DNA of 64,000 bases from a virus, in IMG/VR virus record IMGVR_UViG_3300042539_001379, positions 20,015 through 84,014 of that record; one strand, 5' to 3'. A model generated the notes under the pieces. The model saw only the letters and a program-made list of their open reading frames with translations, did not search any database and was not told the origin of the DNA. Below, one piece after another: positions 41,941-50,177 of this stretch. Position 1 is the first letter of the stretch. Each line of letters opens with the position of its first letter. Position numbers and translations under genes: made by a program.

Positions 41941-42789
41941 TTAAGTCCAAAGTGAGTTGCGAATTTTGATAAGACGAATTAGCATTTCTTCATCTTCTTG
42001 TTCATAGGCTTCTTCAATTTCTCGACTCTTTTTTAGAGTCTGATCTCCAAATTCTCTTAGATCAGCAGGAGTTTTGTCGTCGCAAAACCAATCAAGATCT
42101 TTATTTCCATAAAGTTCTCTCTTGAGATCGCAGTACTTGGTCCAACCGCTGACATCGTATACATCTGGACGATTCGGATAAACTTCGGTCCACCACTTGT
42201 ACAGTGCTAGAATTTCTAGGGCTTTTTCTGCTTGATAGGTAGGTTTTCCAATATTGGGACTACCAGGTTCACATTCATCTTCTTTCCAAACAAGTTCACT
42301 TTGCCACTTGAGATTGTCGAGACCTGCTTGTGGGCAGCGCCACAGACGCATGTTCCACCAGCCAAATCTCCACCACGGTGCATTGTATTTGGATCTAGAT
42401 TCTTTATCCCAAACAAGGTGCCACCACGCTAGTTCGACTTCGACATAATCAACAAGTTCATTGAAAAGACAAGGCAAAAAGCGATTACCAACATCGCGCC
42501 ACTGACCCGGTCTAATGTCTCTAGGGTGAGCGGTAAGACAATGAGTGCGGCTAATGAATCGATTGTTAATATAATATTTGATATCGTACAATCTGTCCAC
42601 TGGCCACCAAATAAAATTTTGGATTTTATCCAATCCTTCTTCTGCAAGCCAATAACGGAAAGGATACTTTGTTTCTGCATCCTTCCGCCAATCACGCCAT
42701 CCTTCAGCAGTCTTGGCTCCGTTTTTGGCTGTGCCTCGAAGCCAATCTGCGAAAGAACTGCAACTCCAGTAATGAGTTCTTTGTGCCAT
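41941..42789 (-). CDS. Tryptophan-rich conserved phage protein, 282 aa
   Basis: Notable for high Trp and Tyr content: HYWSCSSFADWLRGT, GWRDWRKDAE, PWWRFGWWNMRLWRC and later YKWWTEVYPNRPDVY. I recall it as a conserved cyanophage-type protein of unknown role. The stop/start at 42789 shares one base with the Bax-inhibitor-1 gene. No membrane segment is expected, so aromatics are likely structural. Confidence 0.7.
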   Translation of the reverse strand: MAQRTHYWSCSSFADWLRGTAKNGAKTAEGWRDWRKDAETKYPFRYWLAEEGLDKIQNFIWWPVDRLYDIKYYINNRFISRTHCLTAHPRDIRPGQWRDVGNRFLPCLFNELVDYVEVELAWWHLVWDKESRSKYNAPWWRFGWWNMRLWRCPQAGLDNLKWQSELVWKEDECEPGSPNIGKPTYQAEKALEILALYKWWTEVYPNRPDVYDVSGWTKYCDLKRELYGNKDLDWFCDDKTPADLREFGDQTLKKSREIEEAYEQEDEEMLIRLIKIRNSLWT

Positions 42790-43484
42790 TATTCGTTTTT
42801 ACTTCCAAATAGGTTCAACAAGTTTAAGAAAATGTTGATAAAGTTAATGTAAAGACTTAGGGCACCATTAACTTCCGCAGCAGGACTGGTATTTGACGAC
42901 AGTTCTTCACGGATTCTTTGAGTATCCCAAGCAGTTAATCCAAGGAAAATTATAATGGCCAATGCGCTGATTACCGTTTGAGCCACAGAACTTCCTACGA
43001 ATATGTTGATTATACTAGCAATAACGATTGCGATCAACCCCACAAACATCCATTTTCCTAGACTATCTAGGCTTTTTTTGGTAAAGTACCCATAGAAACT
43101 CATAGCACCAAATAAAACAGCAGCACCCATAAACGCACTAACAATACTACCTAAATTGTAAACTACAAAAATTGTAGCGAAACTGAGACCCATTAATGCT
43201 GCGAACCCGTGTAGCATTAGATGTGCTAGGGGAGCCGGAGGATTTGCATTTAATGCAATGCTAATTGCAAAGACTGCTACTAACGGTGCAAAAATTACAA
43301 TCCATTTCATAAATCCTGTAAACAAGAATGACATCAATGCCGGGCTACTAGCAACCAGCATACTGATAATCATAGAAGTAAGGACAGCCAATCCCATATT
43401 AGCATAGACCTTACCCATAGCAGAATTTAATTCTCCTGCTGTTCGATAACTGGCCTGTGGCAGGCCATAACTTGCTCCAAACAT
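42789..43484 (-). CDS. Bax-inhibitor-1/YccA-like membrane protein, 231 aa
   Basis: Seven membrane segments and the family C-terminus (ALSLYINFINIFLNLLNLFG, preceded by LGLTAWDTQRIREE) identify the BI-1/YbhL/YccA family. YccA in E. coli modulates the membrane protease FtsH, and relatives handle calcium in membranes. The D-T/Q-R motif before the last helix is intact. In a phage it could protect new proteins from FtsH or delay host stress. MazG lies 4 nt upstream. Confidence 0.88.
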   Translation of the reverse strand: MFGASYGLPQASYRTAGELNSAMGKVYANMGLAVLTSMIISMLVASSPALMSFLFTGFMKWIVIFAPLVAVFAISIALNANPPAPLAHLMLHGFAALMGLSFATIFVVYNLGSIVSAFMGAAVLFGAMSFYGYFTKKSLDSLGKWMFVGLIAIVIASIINIFVGSSVAQTVISALAIIIFLGLTAWDTQRIREELSSNTSPAAEVNGALSLYINFINIFLNLLNLFGSKNE

Positions 43485-43488
43485 ATTT

Positions 43489-43857
43489 TTACTCCTTTGT
43501 AAGATAAGGTTTTAGGTCAGGTGCGGTCCACCCCGATGGCTTTAAGACCTTGCCATCATCTCTTTTTCTAACTTTACCAGTTTCTCGATCAATTTTGGCA
43601 AAATTTGTTCGCATAACTTCTTTCCATGCTCCTTCGCCGTTTGCACCCATACTATGAACAGCACCGATGGTAACAACTAAAATATCAATTAATGCATCTA
43701 GAATTTCTAACTTATCTTGATCCGAAATAGCCATGCTAAGTTCTCTACATTCTTCTTCGATAAGTTTAACATAGAGTTTAAATTGTTCTTCATTAAAGCC
43801 TGTAACTGTTTGATCGCAGGCGATCATAAACTTTTCTTGATCACGAAACGGATTCAT
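43489..43857 (-). CDS. mazG: MazG-type nucleotide pyrophosphohydrolase, 122 aa
   Basis: The metal-binding E-x-x-E...E-x-x-D motif of all-alpha NTP pyrophosphatases is present: EEECREL (residues 34-40) and EILDALIDIL (51-60). A single domain, shorter than bacterial MazG but usual for phage forms. It may hydrolyse dNTPs or (p)ppGpp to tune host starvation. AAAGGAAAA precedes the ATG. Confidence 0.85.
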   Translation of the reverse strand: MNPFRDQEKFMIACDQTVTGFNEEQFKLYVKLIEEECRELSMAISDQDKLEILDALIDILVVTIGAVHSMGANGEGAWKEVMRTNFAKIDRETGKVRKRDDGKVLKPSGWTAPDLKPYLTKE

Positions 43858-43870
43858 ATTTTTCCTTTAT

Positions 43871-44155
43871 TTATTTTTTGAATTTTAGGTAAAATTCGCT
43901 GAGTTTCTTTTTTTCGAGTATTGCTATGATTGCAAACTCATAACCGAATGTTGATACACACACTTGGTGTTTCCATTCTGGTGTTTGATAAGCGTTCTTT
44001 ATTACATATTGACCTGCTTCACTTTGTTCCCACTCCCATAAAGGTTGAGCAGCATGTAAAACAGGATCTTCATCAGTAACAATAAACCTATGTACTACTA
44101 TTTTATGAAGTTCTTCAACTTCATTTTTATCATTTACTTTACATTGATAAAACAT
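43871..44155 (-). CDS. Conserved hypothetical phage protein, 94 aa
   Basis: LHAAQPLWEWEQSEAGQYVI, then TPEWKHQVCVSTFGYEFAI and EKKKLSEFYLKFKK form a pattern I recall from many T4-like phages with no assigned function. Adjacent to mazG by a 13-nt gap. Confidence 0.7.
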   Translation of the reverse strand: MFYQCKVNDKNEVEELHKIVVHRFIVTDEDPVLHAAQPLWEWEQSEAGQYVIKNAYQTPEWKHQVCVSTFGYEFAIIAILEKKKLSEFYLKFKK

Positions 44156-44491
44156 TTATGAACCCCACTTTAAATTAAACAAGGTTATAAACTTTTCAGC
44201 ATCTTGTTTTCTAAGAAATATCCATTTATCATGAGATATTCTATTAACAAATTTCCAATTTTTTAGTTGTTCTGTTGTCCAATCGACACAAATATCTCTA
44301 TTATTATATGATGCTGTATAATAGATATTTCCTTTAGATTTATACCAGTCTTCAGCAATATGAACAATCCATTTTTTAAAAGTAGATTTTTCTAATCTAG
44401 CTACGATCGTTGGACCTTCTTCTATCATTTTTGCAAAATAATGATAGTTAGGTTCTAACTGTTCTAAAGTCGAAATCCAAGCCGAGTTCAA
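44156..44491 (-). CDS. Hypothetical protein, 111 aa
   Basis: Aromatic and basic throughout: PNYHYFAKMIEEG, IVHIAEDWYKSKG, WTTEQLKNWKFVNRIS. No motif recognised. It abuts the next gene and overlaps the previous one by 4 nt, so it is in the same operon. Confidence 0.55.
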   Translation of the reverse strand: MNSAWISTLEQLEPNYHYFAKMIEEGPTIVARLEKSTFKKWIVHIAEDWYKSKGNIYYTASYNNRDICVDWTTEQLKNWKFVNRISHDKWIFLRKQDAEKFITLFNLKWGS

Positions 44492-44928
44492 GATTTTTTA
44501 GCCCTGTGATAATATCTTTTTTTAGGTTTGTTTTCTTTCATGTTCAGTGGTTGATGAACAACGGACAATTTAGATTTTTCTAATGCCGCATGAATTTCGG
44601 CTGCTGTAGGTTCTTCTATGTCATCGTCATCGTCAGATGCATTGTATCCTACTTTTTTAATAAATCGATCTACTATATCTTTAGTATTGATATTTCGAAA
44701 TGCGCCGATAGGCCCGTGTTTATCTTGACTAATATTATGCCAAGTTCTAATTTCTAACAAGGGTTCGATCTCAGTAGGAATTGCTACTACATAATAAGGT
44801 TCGTCATCGTACCCCTGATAGTCCATGGTAAACTTTTTAATAATTTTACCTTCAACTAACCTATTATTTTTAGTTATACCATATATCCAGACCGAATCAT
44901 CAATCTGGTAGTCTTTTTTAACTTCCAT
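44488..44928 (-). CDS. Conserved hypothetical phage protein, 146 aa
   Basis: The N-terminal half is a beta-barrel-like domain (QIDDSVWIYGITKNNRLVEG, YYVVAIPTEIEP). A highly acidic stretch (SDDDDDIEEP) and a basic tail (KPKKRYYHRAKKS) follow. I recall similar proteins in aquatic phages. Function unknown. Confidence 0.65.
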   Translation of the reverse strand: MEVKKDYQIDDSVWIYGITKNNRLVEGKIIKKFTMDYQGYDDEPYYVVAIPTEIEPLLEIRTWHNISQDKHGPIGAFRNINTKDIVDRFIKKVGYNASDDDDDIEEPTAAEIHAALEKSKLSVVHQPLNMKENKPKKRYYHRAKKS

Positions 44929-44929
44929 T

Positions 44930-45103
44930 TTAACTCACCAATTGTTTATCTTTTAATGAAGGATTTTTAGTTTCGAGCATGTCTTTGACAAATTTGATTG
45001 CTTTTCTATCTGTGTCATAGACATACTCTTGATCTTCATCTTCGGTTCGCAAAGTCACAATGACTCCATTTTTAACTTTGCGAATTTCTATAGATTCATA
45101 CAT
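44930..45103 (-). CDS. Small hypothetical protein, 57 aa
   Basis: The reading from ATG 45103 to TAA 44930 encodes MYESIEIRKVKNGVIVTLRT, then EDEDQEYVYDTDRKAIKFVK. AAAAGG precedes the ATG, and only one base separates it from the next gene. A two-strand plus helix mini-domain, unknown function. Confidence 0.65.
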   Translation of the reverse strand: MYESIEIRKVKNGVIVTLRTEDEDQEYVYDTDRKAIKFVKDMLETKNPSLKDKQLVS

Positions 45104-45114
45104 AAAATTACCTT

Positions 45115-45849
45115 TTATTGTTTAGGTACGCTGAGATTATAGTTAAAGTGGAAAATTCCAATATGTGCAATCTCTTTACTTAATTCTTGATCACACCAAA
45201 CTTCGAATCCTGCTTTTTGTGCTTGTTGACAAAAGAAAATGTCTTCTCCAATTTCTAAATTTAGAGAAGGAATAAATTCTTGTAGATAGTGTGGCTGAGG
45301 AATTTTTTCATAAACATGACGTTTAACTAAAACGCAGCCATGCGGTAATACATCAATTAATTCCATTGCCGGACTGTTATCAGTGGTTACGAATTCTCTA
45401 AAACTACCATTTGTTCCCATCATTCCTGTAAAGTTGGCGTTAGGGAAACGACGGCGTCGATAGTTTGCACCAACAATGTCTTTATTTCTTTTCAATAATC
45501 TAATAGGAGTATCGATTGGAAATTTCATGTCCGAATCGACCCACCAAATATAGTCAAAATTTGACTTTAAGAAAATGTCAACTAAGTTTCTTCGAGCAAT
45601 TGTAATTACGCTTCCGATATTAAATGCGCAGTTGATTTTAACTCCGTGTGCTACTAAGTTAGCAGCCGCCATAGCCAAATGCTGAGCAAACTCTGCATTG
45701 ACCATTTCCATAGCAGGCACAGCAATCATAACGCTGGGTTGCCTAGGAATTTGATCTGTGCTACCTGCTGGCGCAGTATTAGTTGTAGGTTTTTCTGTTG
45801 CCAGAGGAGTATTTTGTCTCGATGGAATATTAAGTTTTGTTTTTTTCAT
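45115..45849 (-). CDS. Glycosyltransferase, GT-A fold, 244 aa
   Basis: After a Pro/Thr-rich N-terminal 35 residues, SVMIAVPAMEMVNAEFAQ begins the nucleotide-sugar domain. IGSVITIARRNLVDIFLKS leads to the D-x-D motif in YIWWVDSDMKFP (Asp105, Asp107), and GANYRRRRFP and GEDIFFCQQAQKAG follow, all typical of family-2-like transferases. The acceptor is unknown. AAAAGGAA precedes the ATG. A nucleotide-sugar dehydrogenase gene lies close upstream. Confidence 0.85.
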   Translation of the reverse strand: MKKTKLNIPSRQNTPLATEKPTTNTAPAGSTDQIPRQPSVMIAVPAMEMVNAEFAQHLAMAAANLVAHGVKINCAFNIGSVITIARRNLVDIFLKSNFDYIWWVDSDMKFPIDTPIRLLKRNKDIVGANYRRRRFPNANFTGMMGTNGSFREFVTTDNSPAMELIDVLPHGCVLVKRHVYEKIPQPHYLQEFIPSLNLEIGEDIFFCQQAQKAGFEVWCDQELSKEIAHIGIFHFNYNLSVPKQ

Positions 45850-45859
45850 TTTTTTCCTT

Positions 45860-46654
45860 TTAATTGTGACCCTTCATTGATAGACAGATATCATAAAATT
45901 CTTTTTTGAGTGCGGGATCTTTTTCAAATGCACCTAACATGATTGCTGTGGTCATATCACTTTCATGTTCTCTCACACCTCGGTGTGTCATGCAATGATG
46001 CTCGGCTTTAACCACAACTGCAATATGCTCTGTCTTTGCATATTGTTTTAGTGCGTCGGCAATTTGCGTGGTCATTTCTTCTTGAATTTGAGGACGTTCA
46101 CAGATGTGATGTACAAGTCGATTAAACTTACTTAGTCCTATAACTTCTTCTTGGGGGACAATTCCGACCCAACACTTACCTACAATATTTTGAAAGTGGT
46201 GAGCACAGGTACTGCGAATGCTAATAGGACCTGTGGTGTACAGACTTTTATATCCCATATTAGGAAATGCTGTAACTTTTGGAGTAGGTCTATATCGGCC
46301 GCTAAATGTTTCGTTGACAAACATTTTTGCAACTCGTCGTGCAGTATCTTGAGTATTATGATCATTGTCGGTATCAATAATTAATGATTTTAATACTTCT
46401 TGGAATCGATCTGCAACTTCATCGACTAGACGATCAATTTCGTTGTCTTTGATAAATTCTGAAATATTATCATTACAATGAAATCTTGCACCTGCATTTT
46501 TAATTCTTTCTCTAATTACTTGAGATAAGTTTTTTTCAGTAGCAAGTTTTTGAGCATCATCTGCTTTTACAAAGATCTGCGGATGAGTTATTGGTACATA
46601 TTCTGGTTTTTCTTTACTGGCCATAATTTTATCTGGTTGAAATTGTGTAGTCAT
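45860..46654 (-). CDS. folE: GTP cyclohydrolase I, 264 aa
   Basis: FolE opens GTP to dihydroneopterin triphosphate, the first step toward folate and preQ0/queuosine. Zinc ligands are seen in RSTCAHHF and AEHHCMTHRGV, with IGLSKFNRLVHHICERPQIQ, the family's binding block. ATG 46654 is preferred to the in-frame TTG at 46672 because AAGAGA precedes it. The N-terminus is longer than in bacteria. Together with the QueD-like gene it suggests a 7-deazaguanine path for DNA or tRNA modification. A promoter (46672-46700) lies in the end of the previous gene. Confidence 0.93.
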   Translation of the reverse strand: MTTQFQPDKIMASKEKPEYVPITHPQIFVKADDAQKLATEKNLSQVIRERIKNAGARFHCNDNISEFIKDNEIDRLVDEVADRFQEVLKSLIIDTDNDHNTQDTARRVAKMFVNETFSGRYRPTPKVTAFPNMGYKSLYTTGPISIRSTCAHHFQNIVGKCWVGIVPQEEVIGLSKFNRLVHHICERPQIQEEMTTQIADALKQYAKTEHIAVVVKAEHHCMTHRGVREHESDMTTAIMLGAFEKDPALKKEFYDICLSMKGHN

Positions 46655-46671
46655 GTTGATCTCTTTCTTCA

Positions 46672-46700
46672 ATAATATAGGATTATTTAGAATCTGTCAA
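46672..46700 (-). promoter_or_regulatory. Sigma-70-type promoter for folE
   Basis: TTGACA (46695-46700), 17-bp spacer, TATTAT (46672-46677): 11 of 12 consensus positions. It overlaps the last codons of the dehydrogenase gene. The start site would be about 46665, with an AAGAAAGAGA ribosome site just after it. Confidence 0.75.
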
Positions 46701-47489
46701 CCTTAACAACAAATTTTTCTTTACAGCCGCATCTAATACATTCATTTGAACATTTAAACTTTCTGCATATCTCAGTAAGGCAGCAGTATCCTTGGGGAAA
46801 CAAGCGCCACCAAATCCGTATTCACCGTCTGGTCCGGGGACCTGTGTGTGACTATTGCCGACTCGCCCTGCGTCTAATGCAATCAGTTGTCTAACTTTAT
46901 TCCAATCAACGTCGATAGATTTTGCAAGGTCGGCCATTTCATTCATGAATATAACTTTTGTTGCTAAAAAAGTGTTGATCGTATACTTTGTTAAACTGGC
47001 TTCTTTAATAGTACAGAAAAAAGTAGTTTCTAAATTTTTAAGACCTAGTCTAATGATCCTGTCTGCTTCGTGCATATAGGCTTTATTTTCTCCACCTATG
47101 ATAGAATGTTTACTTGATAGATAGTCTTGTACAGCATTAGCAGCAGTTAAAAACTCTGGAGCATGAACAAGATTTGTAAAATTAGCCTGCAGACGTTCAT
47201 AGACAGAAGGGGGTGCAGTTACTTTGGAAATGATTACCCCTCGAAAATCTTTTAGATTTTCTAAAACTGATTCTAATGGACTGGTATCACAACTTCCATC
47301 GGTGTTCATTGGACTTGGCACACAGATAAAGACACCATCGGTGTCATGTAAATCATTATATGTTCCAGTACACCCTTTTGACGGATCTGAATCAATTTCA
47401 ATTATTTCGACGAAAGGATCGTCGTAGGATCGTCGTACTGCATTTCCTACAAATCCTAGACCTATTATTCCAATTTTTATTTTATTCAT
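46683..47489 (-). CDS. Nucleotide-sugar dehydrogenase, UDP-glucose/GDP-mannose type, short, 268 aa
   Basis: GIIGLGFVGNAV (7-18) is the NAD-binding Rossmann start. FICVPSPMNTDGS, the Lys168 in EASLTKYTINTFLATKV and the catalytic Cys230 in GGACFPKD are the family's active-site set. The gene stops about 30 residues after the catalytic Cys, lacking the C-terminal UDP-binding domain of cellular enzymes (usually over 400 aa). The active site is complete, so it may be a compact version rather than a pseudogene. It would make UDP-glucuronate-like sugars for the nearby transferases. Confidence 0.85.
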   Translation of the reverse strand: MNKIKIGIIGLGFVGNAVRRSYDDPFVEIIEIDSDPSKGCTGTYNDLHDTDGVFICVPSPMNTDGSCDTSPLESVLENLKDFRGVIISKVTAPPSVYERLQANFTNLVHAPEFLTAANAVQDYLSSKHSIIGGENKAYMHEADRIIRLGLKNLETTFFCTIKEASLTKYTINTFLATKVIFMNEMADLAKSIDVDWNKVRQLIALDAGRVGNSHTQVPGPDGEYGFGGACFPKDTAALLRYAESLNVQMNVLDAAVKKNLLLRLTDSK

Positions 47490-47712
47490 TAGTTAGTCCT
47501 ATAAACATTAATTCTTTTTCAGTAACATTGGCAACAGGTTTGAGCCATCCATTTTTTAAACATTCGTCAATGATCAATAGATATTCGTACGGACATGAGT
47601 TAGATATTTCAAATCCTGCCCTTGGGGCTATAGTAAATCCATCACGAATTAAAAAATTTGGATTAGATTGTTTAATAGTTTTGATTTGGCTTTTACATAC
47701 GTTAAATGACAT
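47482..47712 (-). CDS. Hypothetical protein, 76 aa
   Basis: FNVCKSQIKTIKQSNPNFLI, then GFTIAPRAGFEISNSCPYEY and LLIIDECLKNGWLKPVANV, a compact alpha/beta protein. I recall similar short proteins in marine phages without a function. It overlaps the dehydrogenase by 8 nt. Confidence 0.6.
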   Translation of the reverse strand: MSFNVCKSQIKTIKQSNPNFLIRDGFTIAPRAGFEISNSCPYEYLLIIDECLKNGWLKPVANVTEKELMFIGLTNE

Positions 47713-47759
47713 GTTATTCGCTTACAAAAAGTACATGCTAATATAAATTAACGTGAAAA

Positions 47760-48482
47760 TCAATGATTTATCCAATTATTTCTTCTGTAAGGTTTGCCAA
47801 TGTTTGCCATTGGCAAGTATTTAATAATTTTCTTTTTTAACTTTTGAATTATAGGATGATCATAATTTTTTTCAAATGCTCTCACATACTTGTTCCAGGA
47901 GGGAGATATTTTTTTTCTTTCTAATTTGGTTTGATTCAAAAACTTTTTTATTTTTGAAACGTTGCCTTCAAAATGATCTTTTAATTCACAGGCAATATTA
48001 AAACTGTAAGCATCCATTTCATCTGGACAACCTAAATATTCTTGTTCTCTTCGAATATAGTCTATTGACGAATTGCTTCGATAATTTGCCAATATTTTAA
48101 ATCTCCTGCTTCTGTATTGCTTCATATGTATGATTTCGTGTAACAGTGTGTCAGCAATCAATTTACAAATTGACTTGTATTTGTTTATTGAGATATAAAG
48201 GTTTGGATCTAAAAAGGAATATTCAAAAATAAGTTCTATACATTTTTTTCTGTCTTTGTCTAAATCACCGTGATACATGCCGCCTATATATACCCAGTTT
48301 ACGTTTTCGTGAACATTTTTATATTTTCTACACTTAACTGGGGCTAATTTTTTGATATGATTAGTTATCATTTTATGAAACACATCAATTGATAATTCTT
48401 TTTTAATTATGTTTGGCATTATCATTAACATATGATCAACAATGTCTTTTCGATTTAAAACTGACCAATCAAAATAACTCAT
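47760..48482 (-). CDS. Putative zinc metalloprotease-like protein (HEIIH), 240 aa
   Basis: DTLLHEIIHMKQYRSR places HExxH at residues 115-119, with catalytic Glu116. A following helix EYLGCPDEMDAYS offers Glu155 as a possible third ligand, as in gluzincins or SprT-like folds. It ends with a basic tail. It stands at the head of a minus-strand operon opposite two GT-A-like genes. No signal peptide is seen, so an intracellular target is expected. The target is unknown. Confidence 0.65.
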   Translation of the reverse strand: MSYFDWSVLNRKDIVDHMLMIMPNIIKKELSIDVFHKMITNHIKKLAPVKCRKYKNVHENVNWVYIGGMYHGDLDKDRKKCIELIFEYSFLDPNLYISINKYKSICKLIADTLLHEIIHMKQYRSRRFKILANYRSNSSIDYIRREQEYLGCPDEMDAYSFNIACELKDHFEGNVSKIKKFLNQTKLERKKISPSWNKYVRAFEKNYDHPIIQKLKKKIIKYLPMANIGKPYRRNNWINH

Positions 48483-48573
48483 AATTTTCTCTAAAATATT
48501 TTTTGTAATCGCTAAAATTTGTCAGCAGTTTTAGTGCTCGGTAAATATGTGCAATTATATTTACAAATAAACT

Positions 48574-49266
48574 ATGTACGATGTTGTTTTTATCAGTTTC
48601 AACGAGCCAAATGCAGAAAAAAATTGGCAAATTTTGAAGAAAAAGAACGGTAAAATTAAAAGAATACACGGTATAAAGGGTATTCAAAATGCTCATAAAA
48701 TTGCGGCTAAACTAGTTGATACAGAGATGTTTTATGTAGTAGACGGTGATGCTATAATTTTAGAAAGTTTTAATTTTGATTATGAAATTCCAGAGTATGA
48801 TACTGGAGCGAAAAAAACTGTTCATGTTTGGAGAAGTAAAAATCCGATAAATGATCTGGTCTATGGTTACGGTGGAGTTAAATTATTACCAAAACATTTG
48901 ACTCAAAATTTGAACATTAAAAATCCAGATATTGCAACCAGTATAAGCGATTTTTACAAACCTGTCAATGTTATCAGTAACATTACCGAATTTAACACAG
49001 ATCCATTTAACACTTGGAAAAGTGCATTTAGAGAGTGTGCTAAATTATCTAGCAAAATGATTGATCGCCAAAAATCTTTTGAAACTGAAGAACGCCTCGA
49101 AGTTTGGTGTACGCGGGGCATTGATAGACCATTTGGAAAATTTGCAATTGATGGAGCCAAGGAAGGAAAAAAATTTGGCCTTCAACACAAAAATGAAATG
49201 AATATGATTAACAATTTTGATTGGCTTAAAAATAAATTTAAGGAAACATATGGAGAGATCAATTAA
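48574..49266 (+). CDS. GT-A-like glycosyltransferase family protein, 230 aa
   Basis: It begins MYDVVFISFNEPNAEKNWQI. FYVVDGDAIIL has a D-x-D (Asp57, Asp59), and HVWRSKNPINDLVYGYGGVK and the D-P-F-N-T-W-K-S-A-F-R-E-C segment follow. I recall this combination as a family of predicted glycosyltransferases widespread in T4-like marine phages. It starts the plus-strand part and is paired with a paralogue that overlaps its end by 17 nt. No Shine-Dalgarno is evident. The acceptor, whether DNA, protein or host glycan, is unknown. Confidence 0.7.
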   Translation: MYDVVFISFNEPNAEKNWQILKKKNGKIKRIHGIKGIQNAHKIAAKLVDTEMFYVVDGDAIILESFNFDYEIPEYDTGAKKTVHVWRSKNPINDLVYGYGGVKLLPKHLTQNLNIKNPDIATSISDFYKPVNVISNITEFNTDPFNTWKSAFRECAKLSSKMIDRQKSFETEERLEVWCTRGIDRPFGKFAIDGAKEGKKFGLQHKNEMNMINNFDWLKNKFKETYGEIN

Positions 49267-50167
49267 TCTGTCTAAGTATGATGTTATCTTTTTGAGTTAC
49301 GATGAACCAAATGCAGATGAAAATTATCAACAATTGGTTACAATGATACCATATGCAAAAAGAGTGCATGGAATAAAGGGCAGTGATACTGCACACAAAG
49401 AAGCAGCAAGAAAATCAGAAACAGAAAGATTCGTTGTAATCGATGGTGACAATTTTTTAACAAAAGAAAACTTTGTTAAACAAAAATTAATTATCAAAGA
49501 TGATTTGATAGATATCGAGAACTCTGTTTTTTCTTGGCCAAGTTTTAATACAATAAATGGATTATTATACGGTAATGGAGGAATTAAATGTTGGCCAACT
49601 GATCTTGCCTTGTCTATGCAGACTCATGAAAATGCTCCTGATGATAAACCTAGATCTAAAATAGATTTTTGTTGGGATATAAATTATATTCCTTTGGATT
49701 TATCATTTAGCGAAATAAGAAACAATTCATCAAAATTGCAGGCATGGAGAGCAGGATTTCGAGAAGGAGTAAAAATGAGCCTTGACAAGGGTCTTCGTCC
49801 CCAACATGTTTCAGATTTGTGGCATGGGAATGTTAAAAGATTATTAGTTTGGGCAACTGTTGGCAGTGACGTAGAATATGGTACTTGGGCAATATTAGGA
49901 GCAAGAATGGGATGTTGCAAAGTACTTTATTCAAATTGGAATTTTGAACAAGTTAGAAATTTTGATTATTTAAATTCTTATTGGGAAAATGAACTATCTG
50001 ACTTATCTGAAGATGATGTCCAAGAAAAAATTGAAACATATAGCAATTTATTAAAAGGCATTTTAGAAATTCCAGAAATGTTTACGCCAAGACAAAGTAA
50101 ATTTTTTAAACAATTCAATTTTAATACTCCGAGACAGTCTAATTTAATTTTTACAACATTTGAATAA
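49250..50167 (+). CDS. Paralogue of the GT-A-like protein, 305 aa
   Basis: ATG 49250 is chosen with AAGGA 6 nt before it; a longer reading from 49217 lies within the previous gene. KYDVIFLSYDEPNADENYQQ and RFVVIDGDNFL (Asp65-x-Asp67) match the neighbour, as does GLLYGNGGIKCWPTDL. A C-terminal extension of about 60 residues is unique to it. The two were probably duplicated in place and diverged. Confidence 0.7.
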   Translation: MERSINLSKYDVIFLSYDEPNADENYQQLVTMIPYAKRVHGIKGSDTAHKEAARKSETERFVVIDGDNFLTKENFVKQKLIIKDDLIDIENSVFSWPSFNTINGLLYGNGGIKCWPTDLALSMQTHENAPDDKPRSKIDFCWDINYIPLDLSFSEIRNNSSKLQAWRAGFREGVKMSLDKGLRPQHVSDLWHGNVKRLLVWATVGSDVEYGTWAILGARMGCCKVLYSNWNFEQVRNFDYLNSYWENELSDLSEDDVQEKIETYSNLLKGILEIPEMFTPRQSKFFKQFNFNTPRQSNLIFTTFE

Positions 50168-50177
50168 CGGAAAAAAT

